A stretch of DNA of 11,987 nt from an uncultured Pseudomonadota bacterium (GTDB lineage: Bacteria > SAR324 > NAC60-12). The DNA lies in NCBI GenBank assembly GCA_913056375.1, contig CAJXNF010000049.1:1-11987 (forward strand), in the 5' to 3' direction. Position numbers and translations under genes: made by a program. The first letter of the stretch is position 1, and each line of letters starts with the position of its first letter. Under the pieces are notes generated by a model that saw only the letters and a list, made by a program, of their open reading frames with translations, had not been told where the DNA came from and made no database searches. Shown in pieces: positions 1 through 6,220 of the stretch.

Positions 1-2
1 AG

Positions 3-794
3 ATTGAAGTCAATATCAGCGGAGAACTAGAGCAGGAAATTACTGAAACGCTACAAAACAACAAATCAGAACTGACCGAGCGATTGCGTCAGTCTGTGAG
101 AAGTAAAGTCGCATCTTTCGAATTGTCTCATGTGATGAATGTGGATTCTTATTTTGACGAATCAAACAAGCAGGTTAGCATTCTTGTACGCCTCGACGTG
201 AACAAGGAACTACAATCTCTGCATTCGCGTATTGAGGTGATTGACCAGCGCTTTGCTGAAGTAGTAACTGAGTTTGAGAATAATGAAAAACAGGGAATGG
301 GATTGTTGCGTCTTGTTGCGTCAGGGCTAGTACTGGCTGAGGAGCGCTCCGGTATTCAAGCGCGAGCGAATACTCTCAGCCCAACACGACAGCACGTGGA
401 TGTGCTGACCCCTGAATACCGCGATTTCATGAGAAAGGCCTATGCTCTTATTGGCATGCTGAAAGTGCACGTCGCTGCACAAGGTGCTGACAGAAACTCT
501 CTGGCAGCTGCTCTGACCGCTGAGCTAAACAACAAAGGAATCAATATTTCTGAAGCGGAGCAAGCTGATATTCGGGTTGAATATGATTTAAGTTTGAATA
601 ATGTGGTTCAAGGCGAAACGACGTTTGTGATTACCGAGGGTAATGTGTTTCTGAAAGATGAGCAGGGACGCATTGTGAAAACTATCCAGGCAAAAGCCAA
701 GGGAGCTTCTGTTGATGTGAAGGAAGCTGAGTCACGCTCAATTGCCAAGCTGTCACAGCAGTTGGGGAAGGAATTAGTTGACGTACTATTTTAG
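3..794 (+). CDS. LPP20-like envelope protein, 5' end cut by the window
   Basis: The frame stays open to the left edge, so the gene begins outside the window; 263 C-terminal residues are visible. An internal TTG at 84 is not a credible start because coding continues upstream of it in the same frame. The visible part starts with a Glu/Gln-rich helix, then a strand-rich stretch (around DESNKQVSILVRLDV) typical of the LPP20 lipoprotein fold, a long middle helix, and a C-terminal alpha/beta segment ending in LGKELVDVLF. No catalytic motif is seen. The next gene, an LpoB-type lipoprotein, starts about 30 bases downstream on the same strand, so co-transcription is likely. Whether the missing N-terminus carries a lipobox cannot be known here. 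The LPP20 assignment comes from general pattern and neighbourhood and is moderate; specific function is unknown. Confidence 0.6.
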   Translation: MEVNISGELEQEITETLQNNKSELTERLRQSVRSKVASFELSHVMNVDSYFDESNKQVSILVRLDVNKELQSLHSRIEVIDQRFAEVVTEFENNEKQGMGLLRLVASGLVLAEERSGIQARANTLSPTRQHVDVLTPEYRDFMRKAYALIGMLKVHVAAQGADRNSLAAALTAELNNKGINISEAEQADIRVEYDLSLNNVVQGETTFVITEGNVFLKDEQGRIVKTIQAKAKGASVDVKEAESRSIAKLSQQLGKELVDVLF

Positions 795-810
795 GCAGAA
801 ATCATACAAA

Positions 811-815
811 GGGAG
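811..815 (+). promoter_or_regulatory. Ribosome binding site of the lpoB-like gene
   Basis: GGGAG lies 10 bases before ATG 826 but only 4 bases before an upstream in-frame TTG at 820. The spacing favours ATG 826 as the true start. Confidence 0.5.
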
Positions 816-825
816 CTAATTGACT

Positions 826-1452
826 ATGAATTTTCAGCAAACAAGCAAAAGCATATTAGTAACAATACTGGTTCTGGGTACAGTTGTTTTCGTTAACGGC
901 TGCGGTAAAAGTGTGGAGGTTGCCAGGGTAGATTCTGGAAAGGAAATCGCGCTTACAGATAAGTGGAATGACGAGGATTCTCGTTTAGTAGCTGAGGAAA
1001 TGGTCAACGATATGCTGAGTTATCCCTGGATCAGTCAATTTAATCAGCGTTTTCCTGGCAAAGAACCACTGGTAACCGTGCAGCGCGTTCGGAATAAATC
1101 CCACGAGCATATAGCTGTTGACACCTTTGTTAACGATATTAAGCGGGCTGTGATTCGCAGCGGTAAAGCTGGATTTATTGCGACACTTGAAGAACGTCAA
1201 GATACTCGTGCAGAATTAGCCGACCAGGATATGAACGCTTCTGCTGATACTCGGATGGAAATGGGTGAAGAAGATGGGGCAAATTTCGCACTTTCCGGAA
1301 CGATCAATTCCATAGTTGATCAGCTAGATGGCCAACGCGTGACCTACTATCAAGTAGATCTGAAGCTGATCAATCTTCAGACCGCTCGCGAAGTTTGGAA
1401 TGGTAGTAAGAAAATCAAGAAATTCATGGAGCGCAAATCTTTTTCTTTCTAG
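826..1452 (+). CDS. lpoB: LpoB-family lipoprotein (penicillin-binding protein activator)
   Basis: 208-residue lipoprotein. A hydrophobic signal (residues 8-23) ends in a lipobox VNGC, predicting lipidation at Cys26. The mature part has the LpoB-family pattern: TDKWNDEDSRLVAEEM at 44-59, P-L-V-T-V-Q-R-V-R-N near 81-90, EHIAVDTFVNDIKRAVIRSG at about 94-113, and a C-terminal strand pair with VTYYQVDLKLINLQT then EVWNGSKKIKK. In E. coli, LpoB is an outer-membrane lipoprotein that stimulates PBP1B; whether this homologue acts on a PBP is inference. Unlike E. coli LpoB, there is no long Pro-rich linker after the lipidated Cys, so it may not span the periplasm in the same way. ATG 826 is preferred over TTG 820 because of Shine-Dalgarno spacing. 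It sits between LPP20-like genes. Family assignment is fairly secure; partner and role are not. Confidence 0.8.
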   Translation: MNFQQTSKSILVTILVLGTVVFVNGCGKSVEVARVDSGKEIALTDKWNDEDSRLVAEEMVNDMLSYPWISQFNQRFPGKEPLVTVQRVRNKSHEHIAVDTFVNDIKRAVIRSGKAGFIATLEERQDTRAELADQDMNASADTRMEMGEEDGANFALSGTINSIVDQLDGQRVTYYQVDLKLINLQTAREVWNGSKKIKKFMERKSFSF

Positions 1453-1475
1453 AGTACGGAACTCTGACTCCTAAA

Positions 1476-1525
1476 CTCTAATCAGTTCTGCTATACTACA
1501 TATGTGTAAACTGATCAAATTAGAG
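1476..1525. repeat. Interrupted inverted repeat around a -10 element
   Basis: CTCTAATCAGTT at 1476-1487 faces AACTGAT (1509-1515) and TAGAG (1521-1525). The arms can form 12 base pairs with a 5-base bulge and a 21-base loop. There is no T-tract after it, so it is not a typical terminator. It brackets the candidate -10 at 1492-1497, which suggests an operator or leader structure. Confidence 0.4.
1489..1497 (+). promoter_or_regulatory. Candidate extended -10 promoter
   Basis: TGCTATACT matches the extended -10 form TGnTATAAT with one mismatch. No good -35 hexamer lies 16-18 bases upstream, which is tolerated in extended -10 promoters. It would drive the LPP20-type gene cluster starting at 1713, with a leader of about 200 bases. 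Two exact TTGACA hexamers further down (1563-1568 and 1587-1592) lack convincing -10 partners. Confidence 0.35.
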
Positions 1526-1529
1526 GAAG

Positions 1530-1640
1530 ATGAAAAAATATACATTGATTGTTTACTCGTCCTTGACAGAATTTTTTTTGTTCTCATTGACAATGCGAAG
1601 AGTTATCAGATCTGCTTTCACCAACCTCAATGATGCTTAA
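1530..1640 (+). CDS. Doubtful 36-residue ORF in the gap before the LPP20 gene
   Basis: ATG at 1530 is preceded by AGAGGA but with only about two bases of spacing. The product would start MKKYTLIVYSSLTEFFLFSL, a basic N-terminus followed by a hydrophobic stretch resembling a truncated signal peptide, and then a short basic segment. An eight-T run at 1572-1579 lies inside it and is a possible slippage point. It may be a leader peptide, the remnant of a decayed secreted-protein gene, or chance. I do not recognise it. Confidence 0.2.
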   Translation: MKKYTLIVYSSLTEFFLFSLTMRRVIRSAFTNLNDA

Positions 1641-1712
1641 ATCCAAAATCTTTCTGGTAATGAGAAAAAATTACGCTTCCCAAAAACTTCTTTCCAAATA
1701 TAAGGAGTCATT

Positions 1713-2348
1713 ATGAGCAAAAAAGTAATTTCCCAATTAGGTGCAGCACTCATTCTCACGGGAGTAGTTGCTTGTTCAAGTTCATCAGAAACAACCAGAA
1801 TTGAGCCTGTCAAATTAGAGCAAGATCCGAATCTCTGCTACTTTGACGACACTGAAGTGCGTGCTCCCGATTGGATTTGTGGCACCCCGGTCGAGGGATA
1901 TCCTGTTGCTGCGGTGGGGTCTTTCCGAGATACCAAAGCAGGCACCAGTTTCGCCAGAAACCAGGCAACGATGGATGGAAGGGTACAGCTGGCCACTGAG
2001 ATGAAAGCCAAGGTTGGGGCGATGGTGAAAAACCATGCCGAGACAACTGGAGTGGGGGACCAAGAGACTGTTGATGCAGTTGCTTCGGTCACACAGCGGC
2101 AAATCACCGCAGAAATCCTCTTCGGTGCTAAGGCAATCAGTTATCGCAAGGGTCCTGACGGGACAACCTATGCCTTGGTTGTAATGGATCCTCAGCAAGC
2201 AGCTGTTGCAGCCAAGCAAGCCCTCCAAACGAGTTACAAGAACCAGCAGGCCCAGTGGCAACGGTTTCTTGGTGAAAAAGCCCAAAATGAGCTAGAAGCT
2301 GAAATGGATAAGATGATCAACTCCGAATTTGGGGCTGCTCCACAATAA
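1713..2348 (+). CDS. LPP20-family lipoprotein
   Basis: 211 residues with a lipoprotein signal: MSKK, a hydrophobic stretch to residue 20, and VVAC predicting lipidation at Cys21. After a short linker comes the LPP20-type domain. It begins with PDW at 52-54, then the strand VAAVGSFRD, an Ala-rich helix with SFARNQATMDGRVQLATEM (79-97), and a later strand TTYALVVMDP (151-160). It ends in a polar helix (about 165-203) that could form a coiled coil. Members are small envelope lipoproteins, often in groups and sometimes near flagellar or outer-membrane genes; no enzymatic role is known. AAGGAG ends five bases before the ATG, giving a confident start. The same PDW-plus-helix layout recurs in the next two genes. 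Confidence 0.8.
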   Translation: MSKKVISQLGAALILTGVVACSSSSETTRIEPVKLEQDPNLCYFDDTEVRAPDWICGTPVEGYPVAAVGSFRDTKAGTSFARNQATMDGRVQLATEMKAKVGAMVKNHAETTGVGDQETVDAVASVTQRQITAEILFGAKAISYRKGPDGTTYALVVMDPQQAAVAAKQALQTSYKNQQAQWQRFLGEKAQNELEAEMDKMINSEFGAAPQ

Positions 2349-2361
2349 GGTTCCTCGAAGA

Positions 2362-2387
2362 GTGGGATTCACACCTGTGAGTCCCAC
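2362..2387 (+). terminator. Strong hairpin after the LPP20 gene
   Basis: GTGGGATTCACA pairs with TGTGAGTCCCAC with one G-U pair and a very tight loop. It starts 14 bases after the stop codon. The following CCATTTCATT is only weakly T-rich, so it may be a partial terminator, an attenuator or an mRNA-stabilising hairpin between two genes of the same cluster. Confidence 0.5.
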
Positions 2388-2437
2388 CCATTTCATTCGG
2401 AACTTCGCAAGCAGGAACGGCTCTAACCGGAGAAAAG

Positions 2438-2896
2438 ATGATTCCATCCAAGCGGCTACTCCCCACCTTCTTACTGCTGTTTCTTGTTACCTTTCTGACT
2501 ATTTCCTGCTCTCAGCAATCTTCCCATTCTCCCCAGCCCGTCAGCCAGAACCAAAAACCAGATTGGATCAACAAAGTTCCTGCTGGGCACTACTTGGGAC
2601 AGGCGAGCTACGCTCTGCAAACGGTTAAGCAGGCTCGAGAGAAAGCCTTGAATACTGCCGTCAGTCTGCTGGTTGCGGCAAAGGCTGGCAACACTGCTGA
2701 AGTGAGTGGCGGCGTCCAGAACAAAACGACCAGTGTCATCAGGGGAGGCCGCGAAAGTCTGACAAATTCCTCAACAATCAACACGACCGTTACCATTTCT
2801 GGCAAAGAAATCCCTGTTCAATTTCGGATTATAGAATTTTGGCGTGATCGAGAGGCAGGCTACATTTATGTTCTTATTGAGGATTTAGCTGCGTGA
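2438..2896 (+). CDS. Small LPP20-like lipoprotein
   Basis: 152 residues. The signal segment is strongly hydrophobic (residues 7-22) and ends LTISC, predicting lipidation at Cys24; Thr at -3 is a slightly poor lipobox. A Ser/Gln/Pro linker leads to PDW (41-43), then YLGQASYALQTVKQAREKAL, the same arrangement as the previous gene's PDW, strand and Ala-rich helix. The C-terminal half has a Ser/Thr-rich stretch (about 97-120) and a final strand YIYVLIEDL (142-150), matching the LPP20 ending. The start is supported by GGAGA ending four bases before the ATG. The next gene follows after seven bases, so the two are surely co-transcribed. The molecular role is unknown. Confidence 0.7.
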   Translation: MIPSKRLLPTFLLLFLVTFLTISCSQQSSHSPQPVSQNQKPDWINKVPAGHYLGQASYALQTVKQAREKALNTAVSLLVAAKAGNTAEVSGGVQNKTTSVIRGGRESLTNSSTINTTVTISGKEIPVQFRIIEFWRDREAGYIYVLIEDLAA

Positions 2897-2903
2897 GGGT
2901 GAA

Positions 2904-3614
2904 ATGCTGAAATTGCTGAGCAAACACGTTTTCCTGGTTGGGATCTTCCTAATTTTGACAATACACACTGCCTCTGCGCAGTTGCTGGGATTAGCCCTCT
3001 CTTTAGGAAATACTCTAGCAGGCTATATTTTCGATATTTATCTACGAACTGAGAACACCTTGGACATTGACGGTGCTCCGAATTGGTACTTACGTAATGA
3101 TGATTCGGAGTGGGATTGCGCGTTCGGCTATGCTCCAGGAAGTCTAGCCTCTGTGGAAGCTGCCAAGTCCGAAGCCACCAAAAACTTGGTTGCACAACAA
3201 GAACAGTATGTTCAATCAGCAATCAGAGATGAGGTCCAACGGCGCAAACCAAGGGATGAGAAGGAGCGTCAACTCGTAGAGCAGTTCCGAAATGATCCTG
3301 AATTGAAAAACTTTGTGACTGGGCAGCGGCAATTTCTCAAGATCACCTACGAGGATGATGAAGACGTCCGAGCAGCTTTTGTGAAGGCTTGTTTAAGTCG
3401 AGAGACCGTTGTGGCCTACCAAAAAGAGCGGCTCCAAAAAATCACAACGGAACTCTCCAAAAACCGCGCTGAATCAGCATTTGGCGAATTGGAAGCTGAG
3501 CTTGAACAGCCTGAACTGGATTTGAATACCCCTGCTGATCTAGAACGACCAGCTTCTGGTAGTAAAAGCGCCTTCGAAGAGCTAGATCAGGAAATTAGCC
3601 TCCCGAATAACTAG
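2904..3614 (+). CDS. Secreted LPP20-like protein with acidic C-terminal repeats
   Basis: 236 residues. A Sec signal peptide (hydrophobic 9-22, TASAQ) predicts cleavage after Ala25, with no lipobox, so this is probably a soluble periplasmic protein. A short hydrophobic segment follows (27-46). PNW at 59-61, then CAFGYAPGSLASVEAAKSEA (72-91), resembles the PDW-strand-helix module of the two preceding lipoproteins. A charged helical middle (98-185) contains many Arg/Lys/Glu residues. The acidic tail has two similar units, SAFGELEAELEQPELD (191-206) and SAFEELDQEISLP (222-234). The seven-base gap to the upstream gene and GAGGGTGA before the ATG indicate one operon. It is the last gene of the cluster. 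I do not recognise a named family; the LPP20 relationship is inferred from the motif. Confidence 0.65.
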   Translation: MLKLLSKHVFLVGIFLILTIHTASAQLLGLALSLGNTLAGYIFDIYLRTENTLDIDGAPNWYLRNDDSEWDCAFGYAPGSLASVEAAKSEATKNLVAQQEQYVQSAIRDEVQRRKPRDEKERQLVEQFRNDPELKNFVTGQRQFLKITYEDDEDVRAAFVKACLSRETVVAYQKERLQKITTELSKNRAESAFGELEAELEQPELDLNTPADLERPASGSKSAFEELDQEISLPNN

Positions 3615-3660
3615 CAGCTTCTTTCTATATCAATTCCTCCTCCACCCAGCCGATCCCAAA

Positions 3661-3674
3661 TTGGCCATGGCCAA
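3661..3674. repeat. Perfect 14-bp palindrome
   Basis: TTGGCCATGGCCAA is its own reverse complement. It lies 47 bases after the end of the secreted-protein gene in a convergent 277-base gap (3615-3891). No T-tract follows, so it looks more like a protein binding site than a terminator. Nothing else convincing was seen in that gap; a 38-codon ORF at 3752-3868 has no ribosome binding site. Confidence 0.4.
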
Positions 3675-3891
3675 CCTCTCCAACTAGGATTCACTTCGGC
3701 ACTTCCAGCCCAACAATGAGGTGACCTGGACTATCTCAATATTTGTGAATTATGACAGTCAGGTTTGTTGTATGGTGCGCCATTTCCAGGAATGGAACAT
3801 CTGTAAATCAACTTTACCTCCAGATGAGAGAGGAATTTCTACAAATGTTTTTCCAAGTCTATAACTGAAAGAGTGCAAAGAGTATCAAATT

Positions 3892-4344
3892 CTAGAGTTG
3901 TAAATCCAGAGCCGAATATTTTCCACTACGATCATAGACAATTTGAAATCCATCCCGCAGAACTCCCACTGTTCCTGCATCCAGTGGCTGAGCCAGCCAG
4001 TCTAGTTGAGTGAAGCCAAACTCGACTTCCGGGCCCTCTTCATAGAACACACGGACAGAGGTGAGCTTACCGTAGTCTTCAAGACAAACTGAGGCTGGCT
4101 TGCCGAAGTTGTTTGTCCAACCCAAGTCTTGCAGATAACTTTCGTACTCCGTGCAAAGCAGGACCAGATCAATGTCGGAATCCTGCCGAGCCTCATCTCG
4201 TGCATGGGAACCCACCAGGATTGCTCCCTCCACTACGCGCTGAGGCTCAACCCACTGCAGAAATACTTTCAGAAATACTTTCAACTGATCTTTTGGGGAG
4301 GATTGGTTTATTTGTAGGCTGGCCGGGATGGATTTGAGTTCCAT
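3892..4344 (-). CDS. Nucleotidyltransferase-fold protein (minimal NTase type)
   Basis: 150 residues. The hallmark of the DNA-polymerase-beta-like nucleotidyltransferase fold is clear: GSHARDEARQDSDIDLVLL at 45-63, with GS at 45-46 and metal-binding Asp57 and Asp59. Glu108 in EVEFGF is the likely third carboxylate. Residues before this form a helix containing a duplicated KVFLKVF. Such proteins transfer nucleotide monophosphates to small molecules or proteins; aminoglycoside adenylyltransferases and MntA antitoxins are relatives, but the substrate here is unknown. No HEPN partner gene lies next to it, so a toxin-antitoxin role is not supported. The ribosome binding site is weak (AAAGAG). It is convergent with the lipoprotein cluster and divergent from the oxidoreductase gene. 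Confidence 0.8.
   Translation of the reverse strand: MELKSIPASLQINQSSPKDQLKVFLKVFLQWVEPQRVVEGAILVGSHARDEARQDSDIDLVLLCTEYESYLQDLGWTNNFGKPASVCLEDYGKLTSVRVFYEEGPEVEFGFTQLDWLAQPLDAGTVGVLRDGFQIVYDRSGKYSALDLQL
4259..4282. repeat. 12-bp perfect tandem duplication in the NTase gene
   Basis: AGAAATACTTTC occurs twice in direct succession. It keeps the reading frame and adds four residues, so the protein reads LKVFLKVFLQ at 21-30. It probably reflects a recent slippage or duplication event in the N-terminal helix. Confidence 0.75.
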
Positions 4345-4414
4345 TTCTACTCTTTCTGCTGTATTTGCAAAAACATCGTCTACATGATGCTATCTCAAAT
4401 TTCGTTCATATCTC

Positions 4415-4420
4415 CGGAGA
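4415..4420 (+). promoter_or_regulatory. Ribosome binding site setting the oxidoreductase start
   Basis: CGGAGA ends seven bases before ATG 4428. The longer reading from TTG 4365 has no such site and would add 21 residues ahead of the dinucleotide-binding motif. Confidence 0.6.
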
Positions 4421-4427
4421 AAATGTA

Positions 4428-5273
4428 ATGACAACACAGAACATAGGCATCCTGCATCCTGGTGAAATGGGGATATCTGTTGCTGCTTCCGCAAAAAATT
4501 CTGGACATTCGGTTTTCTGGGTGTCGCAGGGTCGCAGCGAGGCTACACGCGCCAGAGCGGAACGGTTCGATCTGCGTGAGTTGCGGAGTCTTTCAGAACT
4601 CTGTGAAACTTGCTCCATGATCATCAGTGTCTGTCCGCCCAAATATGCAGGTGAACTGAGCCAGCAGGTGTTGCAGGCAGGCTTCAAGGGCATCTTTTTG
4701 GACGCTAACGCCATCTCTCCAATGCGCTCTCAAGAAATTGGCAAGCAGATGGCTCTTGTAGGGGTTGAGTATGTGGATGGTGGGATCATCGGTGGCCCTG
4801 CCTGGCAGGAAAACTCAACCTTTCTTTATCTCTCCGGGTTCCAATCTGCACAAGTGGCCGACTGTTTCGAGCAGGGCCCGCTGGTCACCCGAATCATTGG
4901 GGAGGAAATTGGCAAGGCCTCCGCAATGAAGATGTGCTACGCAGCCAAGACGAAGGGAATGACCGCTTTGCTCTGCTCCATTGTGGCCACCGCTAACGAG
5001 TTGGGAGTCTGGGAAGACCTGGAGCGACACTGGTCGGCTGAGGTGAGTGGTGCCGGCAGAAAAACTGTCGAAGATATCCGGAAAGTTACTGCCAAGGCCT
5101 GGAGATTTTCCGGTGAAATGGAGGAGATCGCTTCCACTCTTGACTTTGCCGGGCTTCCAGATGGCTTCCACAAAGCTGCTGCGGATACCTACCAGCGAAT
5201 GGCTCATTTCAAGGATCATGAAGAATTGCCTGAACTGGAAGAAGTGCTTCGATCGTTGGTGCGTTCAAGTTGA
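4428..5273 (+). CDS. 6-phosphogluconate dehydrogenase-like NAD(P) oxidoreductase, DUF1932 type
   Basis: 281 residues from ATG 4428. The Rossmann nucleotide-binding loop is at the N-terminus: IGILHPGEMG (6-15), then GHSVFWVSQGRS (26-37). IISVCPPKYA (65-74) and FLDANAISP (90-98) are typical of the beta-hydroxyacid dehydrogenase family, and GGIIGGPAW (118-126) matches its substrate-binding region. In that family a conserved Lys acts in catalysis; Lys168 in SAMKMCYAAKTKG is the candidate. The all-helical C-terminal part (about 185-255, with a GLPDGFHKAAADTYQRM stretch) fits DUF1932. The substrate is not determined. The gene is divergent from the nucleotidyltransferase gene (83-base gap) and stands alone, ending in a hairpin. 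The presence of both domains makes the family call secure. Confidence 0.85.
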   Translation: MTTQNIGILHPGEMGISVAASAKNSGHSVFWVSQGRSEATRARAERFDLRELRSLSELCETCSMIISVCPPKYAGELSQQVLQAGFKGIFLDANAISPMRSQEIGKQMALVGVEYVDGGIIGGPAWQENSTFLYLSGFQSAQVADCFEQGPLVTRIIGEEIGKASAMKMCYAAKTKGMTALLCSIVATANELGVWEDLERHWSAEVSGAGRKTVEDIRKVTAKAWRFSGEMEEIASTLDFAGLPDGFHKAAADTYQRMAHFKDHEELPELEEVLRSLVRSS

Positions 5274-5283
5274 TACTTGAATC

Positions 5284-5322
5284 GCTATCTCAATGAACTA
5301 TTTCACGGCTCATTGAGATAGT
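5284..5322. terminator. Bidirectional terminator-like hairpin
   Basis: CTATCTCAATGA (5285-5296) and TCATTGAGATAG (5310-5321) form a perfect 12-bp stem with a 13-base loop. It lies between the 3' ends of two convergent genes, ten bases after one stop codon. T-tracts are weak on both sides, so termination could be Rho-assisted. Confidence 0.65.
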
Positions 5323-5353
5323 TCTATCTTCCACAAACTGACTGCTAGAGGAA

Positions 5354-6019
5354 TCAAATCCCAATCGTCAATTGATCAAACAACTCTTGGCTAATGTACT
5401 GTGGCTCATACGTTCCCCCAAGCGTTTTGAGATCCGTGTAGAAGCGCTGTAGGTGTTTGATCGAACCGTTTCTCAGGTTGGTGAAGACCACCTGAATATC
5501 CTGATTGTCATTCTTGGAAAGAATTTCATCGATATCATAAATATCAACATCCTCAACGGTCATTCCAACCTGAAGTGCATCGACTTCAGACTGCTCCCCC
5601 TTAGTCATCAGAGTTTCGAACAGGCTGCTAATTTTTTGATTTTCAAAAATTCCAATGCTCTCCTGGGCTGGATCCAACAAATCATAACGATTGATCAGCT
5701 TTGCCACCGCATCCATGTGCTTCTGTTCGCTGGGCTTGATTTGACTAAAGGCGCTCAGGCCCCACTTCTCTTCTAGCAGAGTGTAGACATCTCTAGCCAA
5801 CTTTTCCTCTTCTCGTAGCTGAAGAATTCCAGCCTCTTCTGCTTCATTCAAAGATTCTACAGGATATTGACTCAGGCCCTCTCCATTTCCATGAGAAGAA
5901 ACCGTATCCTCTGGAGTACAAGCTGCCAAACCAATAGCAGCCAAAGAGGCAAGAAAGCTTCTTCTTCGGAGAAGACTGGATTCTGTAAGAGAGTTGAGGG
6001 AAGAGTGAATCGTTACCAT
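5354..6019 (-). CDS. DUF2202 ferritin-like protein with Tat lipoprotein signal
   Basis: 221 residues. The N-terminus has a twin-arginine motif (LRRRSFLAS, 17-25), a short hydrophobic stretch, and LAAC placing a lipidated Cys at 34, so it is predicted to be a Tat-exported lipoprotein. From about residue 56 onward it matches DUF2202, a ferritin-like four-helix domain: EEAGILQLREEEKLARDVYT (61-80), SEQKHMDAV (97-105), a Val/Asp-rich VEDVDIYDID (155-164), and RNGSIKHLQRF (183-193). Glu and His residues in these segments are the expected metal ligands. The Tat route fits a protein that binds cofactor before export. Function in the family is not established. The start has GAGG about five bases upstream. 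It has its own AT-rich upstream region and appears monocistronic. Confidence 0.85.
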   Translation of the reverse strand: MVTIHSSLNSLTESSLLRRRSFLASLAAIGLAACTPEDTVSSHGNGEGLSQYPVESLNEAEEAGILQLREEEKLARDVYTLLEEKWGLSAFSQIKPSEQKHMDAVAKLINRYDLLDPAQESIGIFENQKISSLFETLMTKGEQSEVDALQVGMTVEDVDIYDIDEILSKNDNQDIQVVFTNLRNGSIKHLQRFYTDLKTLGGTYEPQYISQELFDQLTIGI

Positions 6020-6057
6020 AAGACCTCATCTTATTGAGTTGTTAGTGTTAAAATATA

Positions 6058-6085
6058 ATATTATATAAATATTTAAATAATTCAA
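6058..6085 (-). promoter_or_regulatory. Candidate promoter of the DUF2202 gene
   Basis: On the - strand, TTGAAT (6085-6080) is followed 16 bases later by TAATAT (6063-6058), which overlaps a perfect TATAAT (6065-6060, 14-base spacing). The surrounding 60 bases are very AT-rich, unlike the rest of the window. The position 40 bases upstream of the start codon is suitable. AT-richness alone makes chance matches likely. Confidence 0.4.
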
Positions 6086-6196
6086 TATTTATTCTACTCT
6101 TGAGTGAAAATCAATTAGGAGAGACCTGCTATTTCAGGTCATCGCGTAACGGACCACAACTGGAATTTGAATTGATTTGAAATTGCAAATTTAGGC

Positions 6197-6211
6197 TCTC
6201 AGGAACTGAGA
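6197..6211 (-). terminator. Small hairpin after the zinc-ribbon gene
   Basis: TCTCAG and CTGAGA form a six-base stem with a three-base loop, about 10 bases beyond the stop codon. The downstream sequence is only moderately T-rich on this strand. A second short hairpin (GACCTG/CAGGTC, 6123-6140) lies further on. Both are weak. Confidence 0.3.
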
Positions 6212-6220
6212 CTGAAGCTT

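Noticed and set aside
1563..1592. Two exact TTGACA hexamers as -35 elements
   Set aside because: No acceptable -10 hexamer lies 16-18 bases downstream of either one.
1815..2285. 156-codon - strand ORF opposite the LPP20 gene
   Set aside because: It lies entirely within a well-supported lipoprotein gene and has no ribosome binding site or domain pattern. It is a shadow reading frame.
3752..3868. 38-codon + strand ORF in the gap after the lipoprotein cluster
   Set aside because: It has no ribosome binding site, a stop codon two codons upstream, and no recognisable motif. It is short enough to arise by chance.
3892..4344. MntA/HepT-type toxin-antitoxin system
   Set aside because: The nucleotidyltransferase motif fits, but no HEPN gene with its RxxxxH motif is adjacent on either side.
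4365..4427. Longer start (TTG 4365) for the oxidoreductase
   Set aside because: It adds 21 residues before the Rossmann motif without a ribosome binding site, while ATG 4428 has one at good spacing.
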